Shown here: positions 17,347 to 24,487 of the stretch, in pieces | Position numbering within the stretch: position 1 is the first letter of the stretch | Layout of the letters: every line of letters begins with the position of its first letter | Assembly: GCA_001443365.1 (NCBI GenBank) | Contig: LDXL01000004.1 | Coordinates: forward strand, 86,001 to 150,000 | Length of the DNA stretch: 64,000 bases | Reading direction: 5' to 3' | Origin: Thaumarchaeota archaeon CSP1-1 | GTDB taxonomy: Archaea > Thermoproteota > Nitrososphaeria > Nitrososphaerales > Nitrosopumilaceae | Position numbers and translations under genes: made by a program | Notes under the pieces: generated by a model | Told to the model about the DNA's origin: nothing | Seen by the model: the letters and a program-made list of their open reading frames with translations, nothing else | The model's database searches: none

Positions 17347-17568
17347 CTATTCATCATCTGATGTAATTGAAGATGGAGATGAGTTTGTAGTTGCCATAGT
17401 ATAGCCAATCCAAGAAATTACTCCAAGAACTCCGCCAACGACCATAAGCATAGATAACTGCAGAACTATGGGGCTCCACTCAGATAACATGAGAAGATAA
17501 GCATATACAAAAAAACCAACTATACACAAAATAAAGATGGCAATACCAGTAGAGCGGCGTTTTGACAT
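17347..17568 (-). CDS. Small membrane protein, two transmembrane segments
   Basis: 73 residues. Two hydrophobic segments (about residues 8-27 and 34-57) follow a Lys/Arg start, MSKRRSTG, and the tail is Ser/Asp/Glu-rich. No family is recognised. It lies convergent to trm5, six bases away, and downstream of the rimI-like gene on the same strand. Confidence 0.6.
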   Translation of the reverse strand: MSKRRSTGIAIFILCIVGFFVYAYLLMLSEWSPIVLQLSMLMVVGGVLGVISWIGYTMATTNSSPSSITSDDE

Positions 17569-17604
17569 TGCGCTACAAGTTTGGCCTGACTTATTTATTT
17601 GAAT

Positions 17605-18144
17605 CTAGTACTGAAACTCAGTTGCCATCAAAAAGGCATCTTCACCATCACGATAATACGTCTTTAGTCTCTGTTTTATGATAAAGCCAAGTTTTTCGTA
17701 TAATCTGACCCCTTCAGTGTTACTACAACGAACTTCGAGGTATAGCTCATCACATTTTTTGATTTGAACACCATTTATTGCCTCTTCTACAAGAGCTTTA
17801 CCAATTCCTTTTTTGCGATGCTCATCAAGTACAGCAACAGATACTACATGTCCTTTTTTTACAAATCCTAATTTCTTGAAATTTGAGAATCCATATTCTG
17901 TTTTACACATAATATAACCAATTGCCCTTCCTTCAATTTCTGCAACAAGAAATGCCTCAGGTAATTCTGATAGTAGACTTTCATAGAAATAGTCTGAATA
18001 ATGTTCTGGAAGGGTTTTCATATTAATTTCCATAACTGGAATTAGATCAGCTGGATCACATCTCCTAATGGAACAATCTCCTATCTGCTTAAGGATTACT
18101 TGCAATACTAGTGGTAATAGATTCAAATATTTAATTTTGAGCAT
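17605..18144 (-). CDS. rimI: RimI/Ard1-type N-acetyltransferase
   Basis: 179 residues with a GNAT fold. The start of the domain is IRRCDPADLIPVMEINMKTL, the acetyl-CoA loop is VAVLDEHRKKGIGKALVEEA (pattern RxxGIGxxLl), and the end has LYLEVRCSNTEGVRLYEKLGF, all typical of the archaeal Ard1/RimI group that acetylates protein N-termini. The first 20-25 residues before the domain are extra and a later start (for example TTG at 18105) is possible. Confidence 0.85.
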   Translation of the reverse strand: MLKIKYLNLLPLVLQVILKQIGDCSIRRCDPADLIPVMEINMKTLPEHYSDYFYESLLSELPEAFLVAEIEGRAIGYIMCKTEYGFSNFKKLGFVKKGHVVSVAVLDEHRKKGIGKALVEEAINGVQIKKCDELYLEVRCSNTEGVRLYEKLGFIIKQRLKTYYRDGEDAFLMATEFQY

Positions 18145-18205
18145 TTTTGGAATTAGTATATTTTAACCGCAAAAGCATTAATGGACTATCTCTCGAGGTT
18201 AAAGA

Positions 18206-19294
18206 ATGAGTGAGCCAACACAGGAAGAAGTTATTTCAATAGTTTCTTCACAGTTTGAGGTCACCAACGTAGATCTTACTTTGGATACTTTGAAATTCAG
18301 AATAGAAGACAGAGAGTTCAAATCCAAATTTGTGGAATTAGCCCAAAAATTAGAGGCAAGAGATCTAATCTGCAGAATGCAAAAATCATCTGATGGTATG
18401 TATATTCTAGTAAATAGATTTCCTCCACGAAAACAACGAAAATGGTTATCAAGTTCATGGACACCTAGAATTCTTTTTGCAATAGTTATTGGTTTTGTAA
18501 TGATTGATGGATATTACCGAACAATTGGTGCAAATACTGTAATCAACATTGGAGATCCTTTCGATATAGCTGTAATTTACACAATTTCATTGTTAGGGAT
18601 TTTGGGAATCCATGAGTCAGGTCATTTAATTGCAGCTAGATTACACAAGCTAAAAACATCGTGGCCATATTTTATTCCAGGAATACCTATCTATGGAATT
18701 CCCACATTTGGAGCTGTAATAACATCAAGAGGATTAACGGTTAACCGACATATTCTTTATGATGTTGCAATTGCAGGACCTATTGCAGGCTTGGCCATTG
18801 CAATTATTGTCTCAATGTATGGTGCATACACAGCACCAGTAATTACTAACGATCTTGCAGATGATTTGTTTTCAAGATCTGAATTAATTGAAATGAATGA
18901 GCCCATACTGATGAAAGCATCCCTTGCAATCTTTGGAAAAGGTGGAAATGGAGAAGAAGTGATAATGACTCCTGTCTTGTTTGCCGCATGGCTTGGATTT
19001 TTAATTACATTTTTGAATTTGCTACCTGCATGGCAGCTTGATGGAGGACATATGGCTCGTGCACTTTTTGGAGCAAAAGTGCATAGAATTGGAACTTATG
19101 CAAGTATTGGAGTTCTTTTTGTGTTAGGATATTTCATTATGGCGATGTTTATCTTGCTTCTCAGTTCTCGAAATGCTAGTGCAATGCCACTTGATGACAT
19201 CTCACCAGTTCCTAAAAATCGAAAAATTTTATACGCGGTAGTAGTTGTTCTTGCAATATTATGCGCACCTCTTCCTTCCACTATACTACCTTAA
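18206..19294 (+). CDS. Site-2 protease family (M50) membrane metalloprotease
   Basis: 362 residues with about six to seven hydrophobic segments. The zinc motif HESGH (H136-H140, HExxH) lies in a membrane segment, and the second motif LLPAWQLDGGH supplies the third ligand Asp near residue 279. The N-terminal 80 residues are soluble. The family cleaves membrane-embedded regulators or signal-peptide remnants. The substrate is unknown. The 3' end overlaps the convergent gene by nine bases. Confidence 0.88.
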   Translation: MSEPTQEEVISIVSSQFEVTNVDLTLDTLKFRIEDREFKSKFVELAQKLEARDLICRMQKSSDGMYILVNRFPPRKQRKWLSSSWTPRILFAIVIGFVMIDGYYRTIGANTVINIGDPFDIAVIYTISLLGILGIHESGHLIAARLHKLKTSWPYFIPGIPIYGIPTFGAVITSRGLTVNRHILYDVAIAGPIAGLAIAIIVSMYGAYTAPVITNDLADDLFSRSELIEMNEPILMKASLAIFGKGGNGEEVIMTPVLFAAWLGFLITFLNLLPAWQLDGGHMARALFGAKVHRIGTYASIGVLFVLGYFIMAMFILLLSSRNASAMPLDDISPVPKNRKILYAVVVVLAILCAPLPSTILP

Positions 19295-20368
19295 GAGAAT
19301 TCGAGCACCATCAGAAACTACTGCAACTTTTTGTTTGATTCCTTGCACTTTTAGAATATGATCCATTGCTCGTTTAATTCCTCCAAAAGAAATTATGTTC
19401 AATTTTTTTGTATAATATTCAGGTAAAACTGAAACTAATCCTACCTGAAATCTTTTTTGGATTTCTGTTAAGAACAAAAGGTCTTCCATTCCATTGACAT
19501 ATTTTGCAGGTTTTTTGAGTCGGTCTATACTCATTCTACCTTCAATGAATTGTTGAATTGCTTCAGAACCAATTCCATTTTTACATTCTGAAAGAAGTAT
19601 TGCTAGTCCATTATCTTTAATGGCAGTATTACAGTTCCAGAGAGATGCTAAAGATTTACTAAAATTATCATTGCTTGCATCTTTTCCAGTACTAATCATC
19701 ATGGTTCGATGTTTTTCTACCTGTTTAGTAGCTGATTCACCAAAGGATTTTGAGATTGATATTGTTGATGAAGGATGTCCTATAGACAAATCAACTAATC
19801 CATTTTGATTTGCCACAATCTCAATTGCCATAATTTCAAAAGAGTCCGTAAATTTTTTAGCTGTTTGAATATTATCTATTACTTCACCTGGTGCAGGAAG
19901 GTCACCTTTTCGTTGTTCGTATGCTGAGAGCATTTGCTCATTTCCAAATTTTTTAATCAATCTTGTAGCTATAGTTTCAAATCCAAATAATCCATCAAAC
20001 TCCATCTCTCCAACAAAAACAAGATTAGAATTTGAGAGGTCATCGTTACCAAACTCAGATATCGAGCTTCCCTCAGGCAGGTATGACTTAACATAATTCA
20101 GTATTGGTCTATCTGCTAAAATTCGTGGTATTGGGGCTGATTTTTGTTCACATTTTTCAAAAAGGGCTAAAATGGTTTTTTGAATAGATTCTGAGCTATT
20201 TAGAACTACAAGTTCCATTGGTTTGGTAATATCAAGCGTGTCAAGTTTTTCTCCAAGTTCAGAATCATTGAGTGCTTTACCTTGAGAATCTAGTTGTTGG
20301 TCGAGGTTTTCTGCTCTAATGTCTAGTACGATGTTAGTTTTACCATAATTTAACCAGATTTCAGGCAT
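19286..20368 (-). CDS. LarA-like (DUF2088) protein, divergent
   Basis: 360 residues. The opening MPEIWLNYGKTNIVLDIRAE resembles the LarA/DUF2088 family N-terminus (xLxYGKxxVxxxIPxxNL), and GLAILLSECKNGIGSEAI near residue 255 resembles its C-terminal Rossmann signature. LarA is a nickel-pincer lactate racemase. I cannot find the conserved histidines and lysine of the LarA cofactor site with confidence, so the activity may be different. Its ATG is two bases from the first possible ATG of the divergent pyrE. Confidence 0.5.
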   Translation of the reverse strand: MPEIWLNYGKTNIVLDIRAENLDQQLDSQGKALNDSELGEKLDTLDITKPMELVVLNSSESIQKTILALFEKCEQKSAPIPRILADRPILNYVKSYLPEGSSISEFGNDDLSNSNLVFVGEMEFDGLFGFETIATRLIKKFGNEQMLSAYEQRKGDLPAPGEVIDNIQTAKKFTDSFEIMAIEIVANQNGLVDLSIGHPSSTISISKSFGESATKQVEKHRTMMISTGKDASNDNFSKSLASLWNCNTAIKDNGLAILLSECKNGIGSEAIQQFIEGRMSIDRLKKPAKYVNGMEDLLFLTEIQKRFQVGLVSVLPEYYTKKLNIISFGGIKRAMDHILKVQGIKQKVAVVSDGARILLR

Positions 20369-20418
20369 AAATGAACAAAAACATAAACCAAAATAAATCC
20401 AGTTTAGTTAATTTTAGT

Positions 20419-21027
20419 ATGGAATTTGTAAAAGAGTTTGCAACCTTTTTACATCAAAATGGGGCACTAAAGTTTGGAGACTTTACACTATCAAGTGGAA
20501 AAAGCAGCTCATACTATATTGATTTAAGGTTAGTTTCAAGTTTTCCACATCAATTTCGTAAAATGGTAAAAAATCTCCAAGATTTAATTTCAGAAGAAAT
20601 AGGATTTGATAATTTTGATTCCTTAGCATCGGTACCAACTGGTGGATTGGTAATAGCTTCTGCTTTAGCAATGGAAACTGTAAAACCACTAATTTACGTT
20701 AGAACTAAACCAAAGGAATATGGTACCACAAAATCAATTGAAGGTAAGATACACCAAGGAATGAAGGTCTTAATGATAGATGATGTGGCAACTACAGGTG
20801 GTTCTATGGTAAATAGCATCAAGATACTAAAAGAAGCTGGAACTGTAGTAACAGATGCCTATGTTATTCTTAACAGATTAGAAGGTGCAGAAAAGATCTT
20901 AGATTCAGAAGGAGTAAAGATGCATCAATTAACTGACATAATAGAAATAACAGAGTCATTACACGAAGCAAGTTTGGTAAGTAGTGAGATTTTAGAGAAA
21001 ATCCAAATGCAAGTGAACCAAAATTAA
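20419..21027 (+). CDS. pyrE: Orotate phosphoribosyltransferase
   Basis: About 202 residues. The domain begins MEFVKEFATFLHQNGALKFG with LSSGKSSSYYIDLR, and the PRPP-binding motif VLMIDDVATTGGS is intact. It forms orotidine monophosphate in pyrimidine synthesis. An in-frame ATG at 20371 would add 16 Asn/Lys-rich residues, leaving only two bases to the divergent neighbour; the ATG at 20419 leaves about 50 bases for promoters and starts where family members start. Confidence 0.92.
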   Translation: MEFVKEFATFLHQNGALKFGDFTLSSGKSSSYYIDLRLVSSFPHQFRKMVKNLQDLISEEIGFDNFDSLASVPTGGLVIASALAMETVKPLIYVRTKPKEYGTTKSIEGKIHQGMKVLMIDDVATTGGSMVNSIKILKEAGTVVTDAYVILNRLEGAEKILDSEGVKMHQLTDIIEITESLHEASLVSSEILEKIQMQVNQN

Positions 21028-21180
21028 AAAAAATTTAAAAAACTTGGCAGCTCAGACAAATGCCTTCACATCATTTTTCAGATATAACTCTGATTCTTCA
21101 TTGCGGCCATAGTACATAGATTGGTGACTTATTTTAAAACTAAGGTAAATTCCTCCCTGAAAACCGATTTTTGGGAAGAG

Positions 21181-21254
21181 TGGGCCCGAAGGGCTTCGAT
21201 CCCTTGGCTCACCGGTTATGAGCCGGTTACTCTACCAAGCTGAGTTACGGGCCC
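21181..21254 (-). tRNA. tRNA with anticodon CAT (Met or Ile2)
   Basis: 74 bases on the minus strand. The acceptor GGGCCCG pairs with CGGGCCC, the discriminator is A, the D-arm is ACTC/GAGT, and the anticodon stem ACCGG/CCGGT encloses the loop CTCATAA (CAT at 21218-21220). The T-arm AAGGG/CCCTT encloses ATCGAAG, so position 54 is A instead of T. The anticodon stem lacks the three consecutive G-C pairs of initiators. It could be elongator tRNA-Met or tRNA-Ile2 whose C34 is modified. No CCA is encoded. Confidence 0.9.
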
Positions 21255-21296
21255 CACGCAAAAAAGGTTCTATCCTCAGTATAAAATGTTATAGAG

Positions 21297-21932
21297 TTAA
21301 CAGTAAGATTCGTAACAACTATCAAGTAACAGATTTTGTGCAGAAATTGATTTTTCTGCTATTTGGATCAAATCTTCATTTTTAGATGAAGATTGTTCAA
21401 GAGCTTTTCTCCAAGCTGCTGCATGTCTGATATCAGCTTCTGTGTGTAACTTAAAGTACTCTGTGGCCTCTTCGCTAGAAATACCATAGAATTCTGCTAA
21501 TCCTTCAAGTTTTATTTGACTTATTTTTGGAATCTCCTTTTCAAATGCATACATTGCACATGAACCCTCTTCAAATGAATCCATCAATGATGAAAGTTGA
21601 GATATAGCTTTTCTGGTCTTTGGAAGGCCTTGGTATTGCTCTAATTCCTTTTGATCAACACCTAATGCTTCTGCAAATCTCATCCATGGTTTAATGTGTT
21701 CTACTTCTTCTTCTTGGTTTGATGTGAGCTCACTTCTCAGAGAGTCAGGTGCTTGTTTAATTATAGGGGTCATAAATGATGGTACAGATTTTACAAGTTG
21801 GAAATACTCTTTTGAATATCCTGTAAGAGAATCCAATGAAAGCTTTCCATCTGACCACATTTGGTAAAATGGATGTTTAAGTAAACTTCTTTCTTCGATC
21901 ATTTCATCGATTCTTTTAATCAGAGAATTCAT
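21297..21932 (-). CDS. CADD-like di-iron protein (candidate p-aminobenzoate synthase)
   Basis: 211 residues with the helical fold of the TenA/PqqC/haem-oxygenase-like superfamily, closest in pattern to CADD: SLLKHPFYQMW, EEEVEHIKPW, FEKEIPKIS and HTEADIRHAAAW. In known CADD, a carboxylate/His metal site and sacrificial Tyr and Lys make p-aminobenzoate from the protein itself. Here E131, H163, D167 and H170 have the expected spacing, K141 lies at the lysine position, and Y23 is a candidate tyrosine. I start at ATG 21932; a longer frame would run into the upstream tRNA gene. The product could feed tetrahydromethanopterin or folate synthesis (inference). Confidence 0.72.
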   Translation of the reverse strand: MNSLIKRIDEMIEERSLLKHPFYQMWSDGKLSLDSLTGYSKEYFQLVKSVPSFMTPIIKQAPDSLRSELTSNQEEEVEHIKPWMRFAEALGVDQKELEQYQGLPKTRKAISQLSSLMDSFEEGSCAMYAFEKEIPKISQIKLEGLAEFYGISSEEATEYFKLHTEADIRHAAAWRKALEQSSSKNEDLIQIAEKSISAQNLLLDSCYESYC

Positions 21933-22013
21933 GAGTTTAATCGTAGAATGCTGATAAAAAAATCTTTGTAGTTCCCAAAAGATTTTATGGATAAAATAAC
22001 CGGATGCAAACGG

Positions 22014-22107
22014 GCTCCTGTGGTGTAGACCGGTCAAGCATACCGCCCTTTCAAGGCGGTGATCCCGGGTTCAAAATCAAAAAATGATGAAAGTCCCGGC
22101 GGGAGCA
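22014..22107 (+). tRNA. tRNA-Glu (TTC) with an intron in the T-loop
   Basis: The acceptor GCTCCTG pairs with CGGGAGC (22100-22106), the discriminator is A, and CCA follows at 22108-22110. The anticodon stem CCGCC/GGCGG encloses CTTTCAA, giving TTC at 22050-22052. The T-stem CCGGG/CCCGG is intact, but the loop holds 25 bases instead of 7. About 18 bases, roughly 22075-22092, must be an intron; inside it ATCA (22076-22079) pairs with TGAT (22085-22088) around AAAAA. Non-canonical introns cut by splicing endonuclease are known in thaumarchaeal tRNAs. Exact cut sites are ambiguous because of A runs. Confidence 0.9.
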
Positions 22108-22153
22108 CCAACTTTTAATATGCTATCAAAAGTAGGTCTGGCAAGGGCTGTTT

Positions 22154-23020
22154 TTGAGTAGAAAAAACATCGAAGTCAATCCTCTTTTAGGAATCTACGG
22201 TAATTATATTAAAAAAATTGATTCTTCATTGAAATCCGAACTCGAATTATACTCTGAATCTGAGTTTATTGAACCCTTGAAATATGCAATGGAAAGCGGG
22301 AAAAGGATAAGGCCATTAATTTTAATTCTATCTGCTGAAAGCATTGGAAAAGCAGATGATAATGCATATGTTGCATCCTGTGCTGTTGAATTTTTACATA
22401 CAGAATCAGTCATTCATGACGATATTATCGATAATGAAACTATGAGAAGACAGAAAGACCCATTCCACATCAAATATGGTTATAATGCAAGTATACTAAC
22501 AGGAGATTTTGTTTTAGGGTTAATTCTCAATATTTCCTCTAGACTTGACAACCCAAGAATTACAAAAGATCTAGCCACTACAGCAATGCTCATGAGCGAA
22601 GGAGAAATCATAGAAGGGCGTTTAGAAGAAAGTGAAGATGCTACTTTTGATGATTATCTCAAAGTAATTGAATACAAAACTGCCACTGCTTTTGAAACAG
22701 CAGCAAGACTGGGAGCAATTTTGGGTGGTGGTTCAGAAGAAGAAATTGAAGCATTATCAGAGTATGGAAAAAATATTGGTATTGCCTATCAAATTCAAGA
22801 CGATCTTAATGATTGGAAAAATGAGGACAAGCTATTCAATCTTTTAATTAAGAAAAGTTCTGATCCTCGTGACGTCTTTAATAAAATGGAGGATTTGCTA
22901 AAAAGTTATTCTGAAAAGGCTAAGATTGGTTTAAGAAAAATTCATGAAGGTGACGCAAAATCACATTTAGAAAACTTGATTAAATTTACTATGTTTAAGG
23001 CGAAAGTGCCGCCAAGTTAG
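22154..23020 (+). CDS. Geranylgeranyl/polyprenyl diphosphate synthase
   Basis: 288 residues. Both aspartate-rich motifs are present: HDDIIDN near residues 88-94 (first DDxxD) and QDDLNDW near 215-221, together with GKRIRPLI and the lysine segment EYKTATAFETAA. The family joins isopentenyl diphosphate to allylic primers to make the C20 precursor of archaeal membrane lipids. The start is a TTG 44 bases after tRNA-Glu. Its last 26 bases overlap the end of convergent nuoN. Product length is not certain. Confidence 0.9.
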   Translation: MSRKNIEVNPLLGIYGNYIKKIDSSLKSELELYSESEFIEPLKYAMESGKRIRPLILILSAESIGKADDNAYVASCAVEFLHTESVIHDDIIDNETMRRQKDPFHIKYGYNASILTGDFVLGLILNISSRLDNPRITKDLATTAMLMSEGEIIEGRLEESEDATFDDYLKVIEYKTATAFETAARLGAILGGGSEEEIEALSEYGKNIGIAYQIQDDLNDWKNEDKLFNLLIKKSSDPRDVFNKMEDLLKSYSEKAKIGLRKIHEGDAKSHLENLIKFTMFKAKVPPS

Positions 23021-24476
23021 GAACTGCTGTTTCAGTAAATTGAATTATTGGATCTGGGTAAACACCTATTGCGACTATGAATATTATTGAGAAAATCATA
23101 ACTGCGATTATGGATTTTGGTTCCTTGACTCTTTTTTCGTTTTCTCCTTCAAAGTACATCTTTCGTATTATCCAACCATAGTAAGCTAGTGACAGAGCAC
23201 TGTTAAGAACACCGGCTATTGCAAGCCACGGAGCCCATGCTGCTATTGGTCCTGCATCAATTGCTCCACCAAATAACATAAGTTTACTCCAAAATCCACT
23301 TAATGGTGGAACACCAGCAAGTGCAAGAAGTGAAATTACTAGTCCTAAAGAGGTAATTGGCATTTTTCTTGCCAGGCCTTTTAGCTTATCGATATTAGTA
23401 ACTGCAAGAGTAGTAACAATTCCTGCAACGGCAATGAATGCTGCTCCTTTCATTACTGCATGATTAAGGATGTGGAATAAGGAACCTTGAATTCCTATTG
23501 CTGAGAACGGTGCAATGGATAGACCGATTAGTATGTAACCTGCATGTCCTATGCTAGAATAAGCAAGCATTCTTGCCAAGTTCTTCTGCATTACAGCAGC
23601 AATATTTCCTACAGTCATAGTCATTACTGCAATAATGCCAAGTGCAAAGGTCCAGTCAAGGCTAAGAGCTACTGCACCCATTATAATTATTCGAAGTGCA
23701 GCAGCAAACCCTACTTTCTTGGTACCTGCTGCTAAAAGTGCAGCAATAGTTGGCGGAGCTCCTTCATAGGTATCAGGTAACCACATGTGGAAAGGAACAA
23801 GTCCCATCTTGAATCCAAATCCTGCAATAAACATTCCAACTGCCAACAAAGCAAGTGGTGTCATAGTAGGATCAAGTGTTGAAAATCCTTGAATCACTTC
23901 GCCTATGTTAGTTGATCCAGTAATACCGTAAGCGATTGAAATTCCGTAAATTATGATTGCAGATGAAAGTGCACCAAACAAAAAGTATTTGAGTGCAGCC
24001 TCGTTTGATGAAGGATCTTTTTTCATGTAACCTGCTAGGATGTAAGTTGGAATACTCATTAGCTCCCATGCTACAAAGAGCATTACCAAATCTGTAGAGT
24101 ATGCAACGAAGACCATGCCAATGGCAGATAATAAAATTAAGGAAAAGTAAACTGCAGGATGTTTGTGTTTCCGCATATAATTGAATGACGCAACAGTTGT
24201 CATAATTGCAACAATTAACATTGCAATTGCAAACAAACCACCAAATGCATCATCAACTAGAACATCTTCTGAGAAGATTGCAGATTGTGCAACATTACCA
24301 GTTACAAATTGGTAAATAACGTATCCAATAGATGCCAAAAGTGCGCCTAAGGCTATTGCGCCATAAAATAATGATGAGCCTCGATCTTTTCTTGAAATGC
24401 TAATAAGTGGAATAGCAATTGCCACAGTTCCAAGTATTGCCAGAATTATCAATGGAGTTGAAGAAATCTCAATCAT
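22995..24476 (-). CDS. nuoN: Complex I subunit N (NuoN, antiporter-like)
   Basis: 493 residues and about 14 transmembrane helices. Signs are the antiporter-like core FGFKMGLVPFHMWLPDTYEG with GAPPTIAALLAAGTKK, a glutamate in VAWELMSIPTYIL, and AYSSIGHAGYILIG. It is one of three proton-pumping subunits in the membrane arm of complex I. It is the last gene of the operon and ends inside the convergent prenyl synthase gene. Confidence 0.95.
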   Translation of the reverse strand: MIEISSTPLIILAILGTVAIAIPLISISRKDRGSSLFYGAIALGALLASIGYVIYQFVTGNVAQSAIFSEDVLVDDAFGGLFAIAMLIVAIMTTVASFNYMRKHKHPAVYFSLILLSAIGMVFVAYSTDLVMLFVAWELMSIPTYILAGYMKKDPSSNEAALKYFLFGALSSAIIIYGISIAYGITGSTNIGEVIQGFSTLDPTMTPLALLAVGMFIAGFGFKMGLVPFHMWLPDTYEGAPPTIAALLAAGTKKVGFAAALRIIIMGAVALSLDWTFALGIIAVMTMTVGNIAAVMQKNLARMLAYSSIGHAGYILIGLSIAPFSAIGIQGSLFHILNHAVMKGAAFIAVAGIVTTLAVTNIDKLKGLARKMPITSLGLVISLLALAGVPPLSGFWSKLMLFGGAIDAGPIAAWAPWLAIAGVLNSALSLAYYGWIIRKMYFEGENEKRVKEPKSIIAVMIFSIIFIVAIGVYPDPIIQFTETAVPNLAALSP

Positions 24477-24487
24477 CTACAAATCAC

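Noticed and set aside
21933-22037. Extended N-terminus of the CADD-like protein
   Set aside because: The extension would overlap the tRNA-Glu gene on the other strand and looks unlike the family; the ATG at 21932 matches the family start.
22071-22095. C/D box RNA suggested by ATGATGAAA
   Set aside because: The sequence lies within the T-loop intron of tRNA-Glu and there is no D box at a useful distance.
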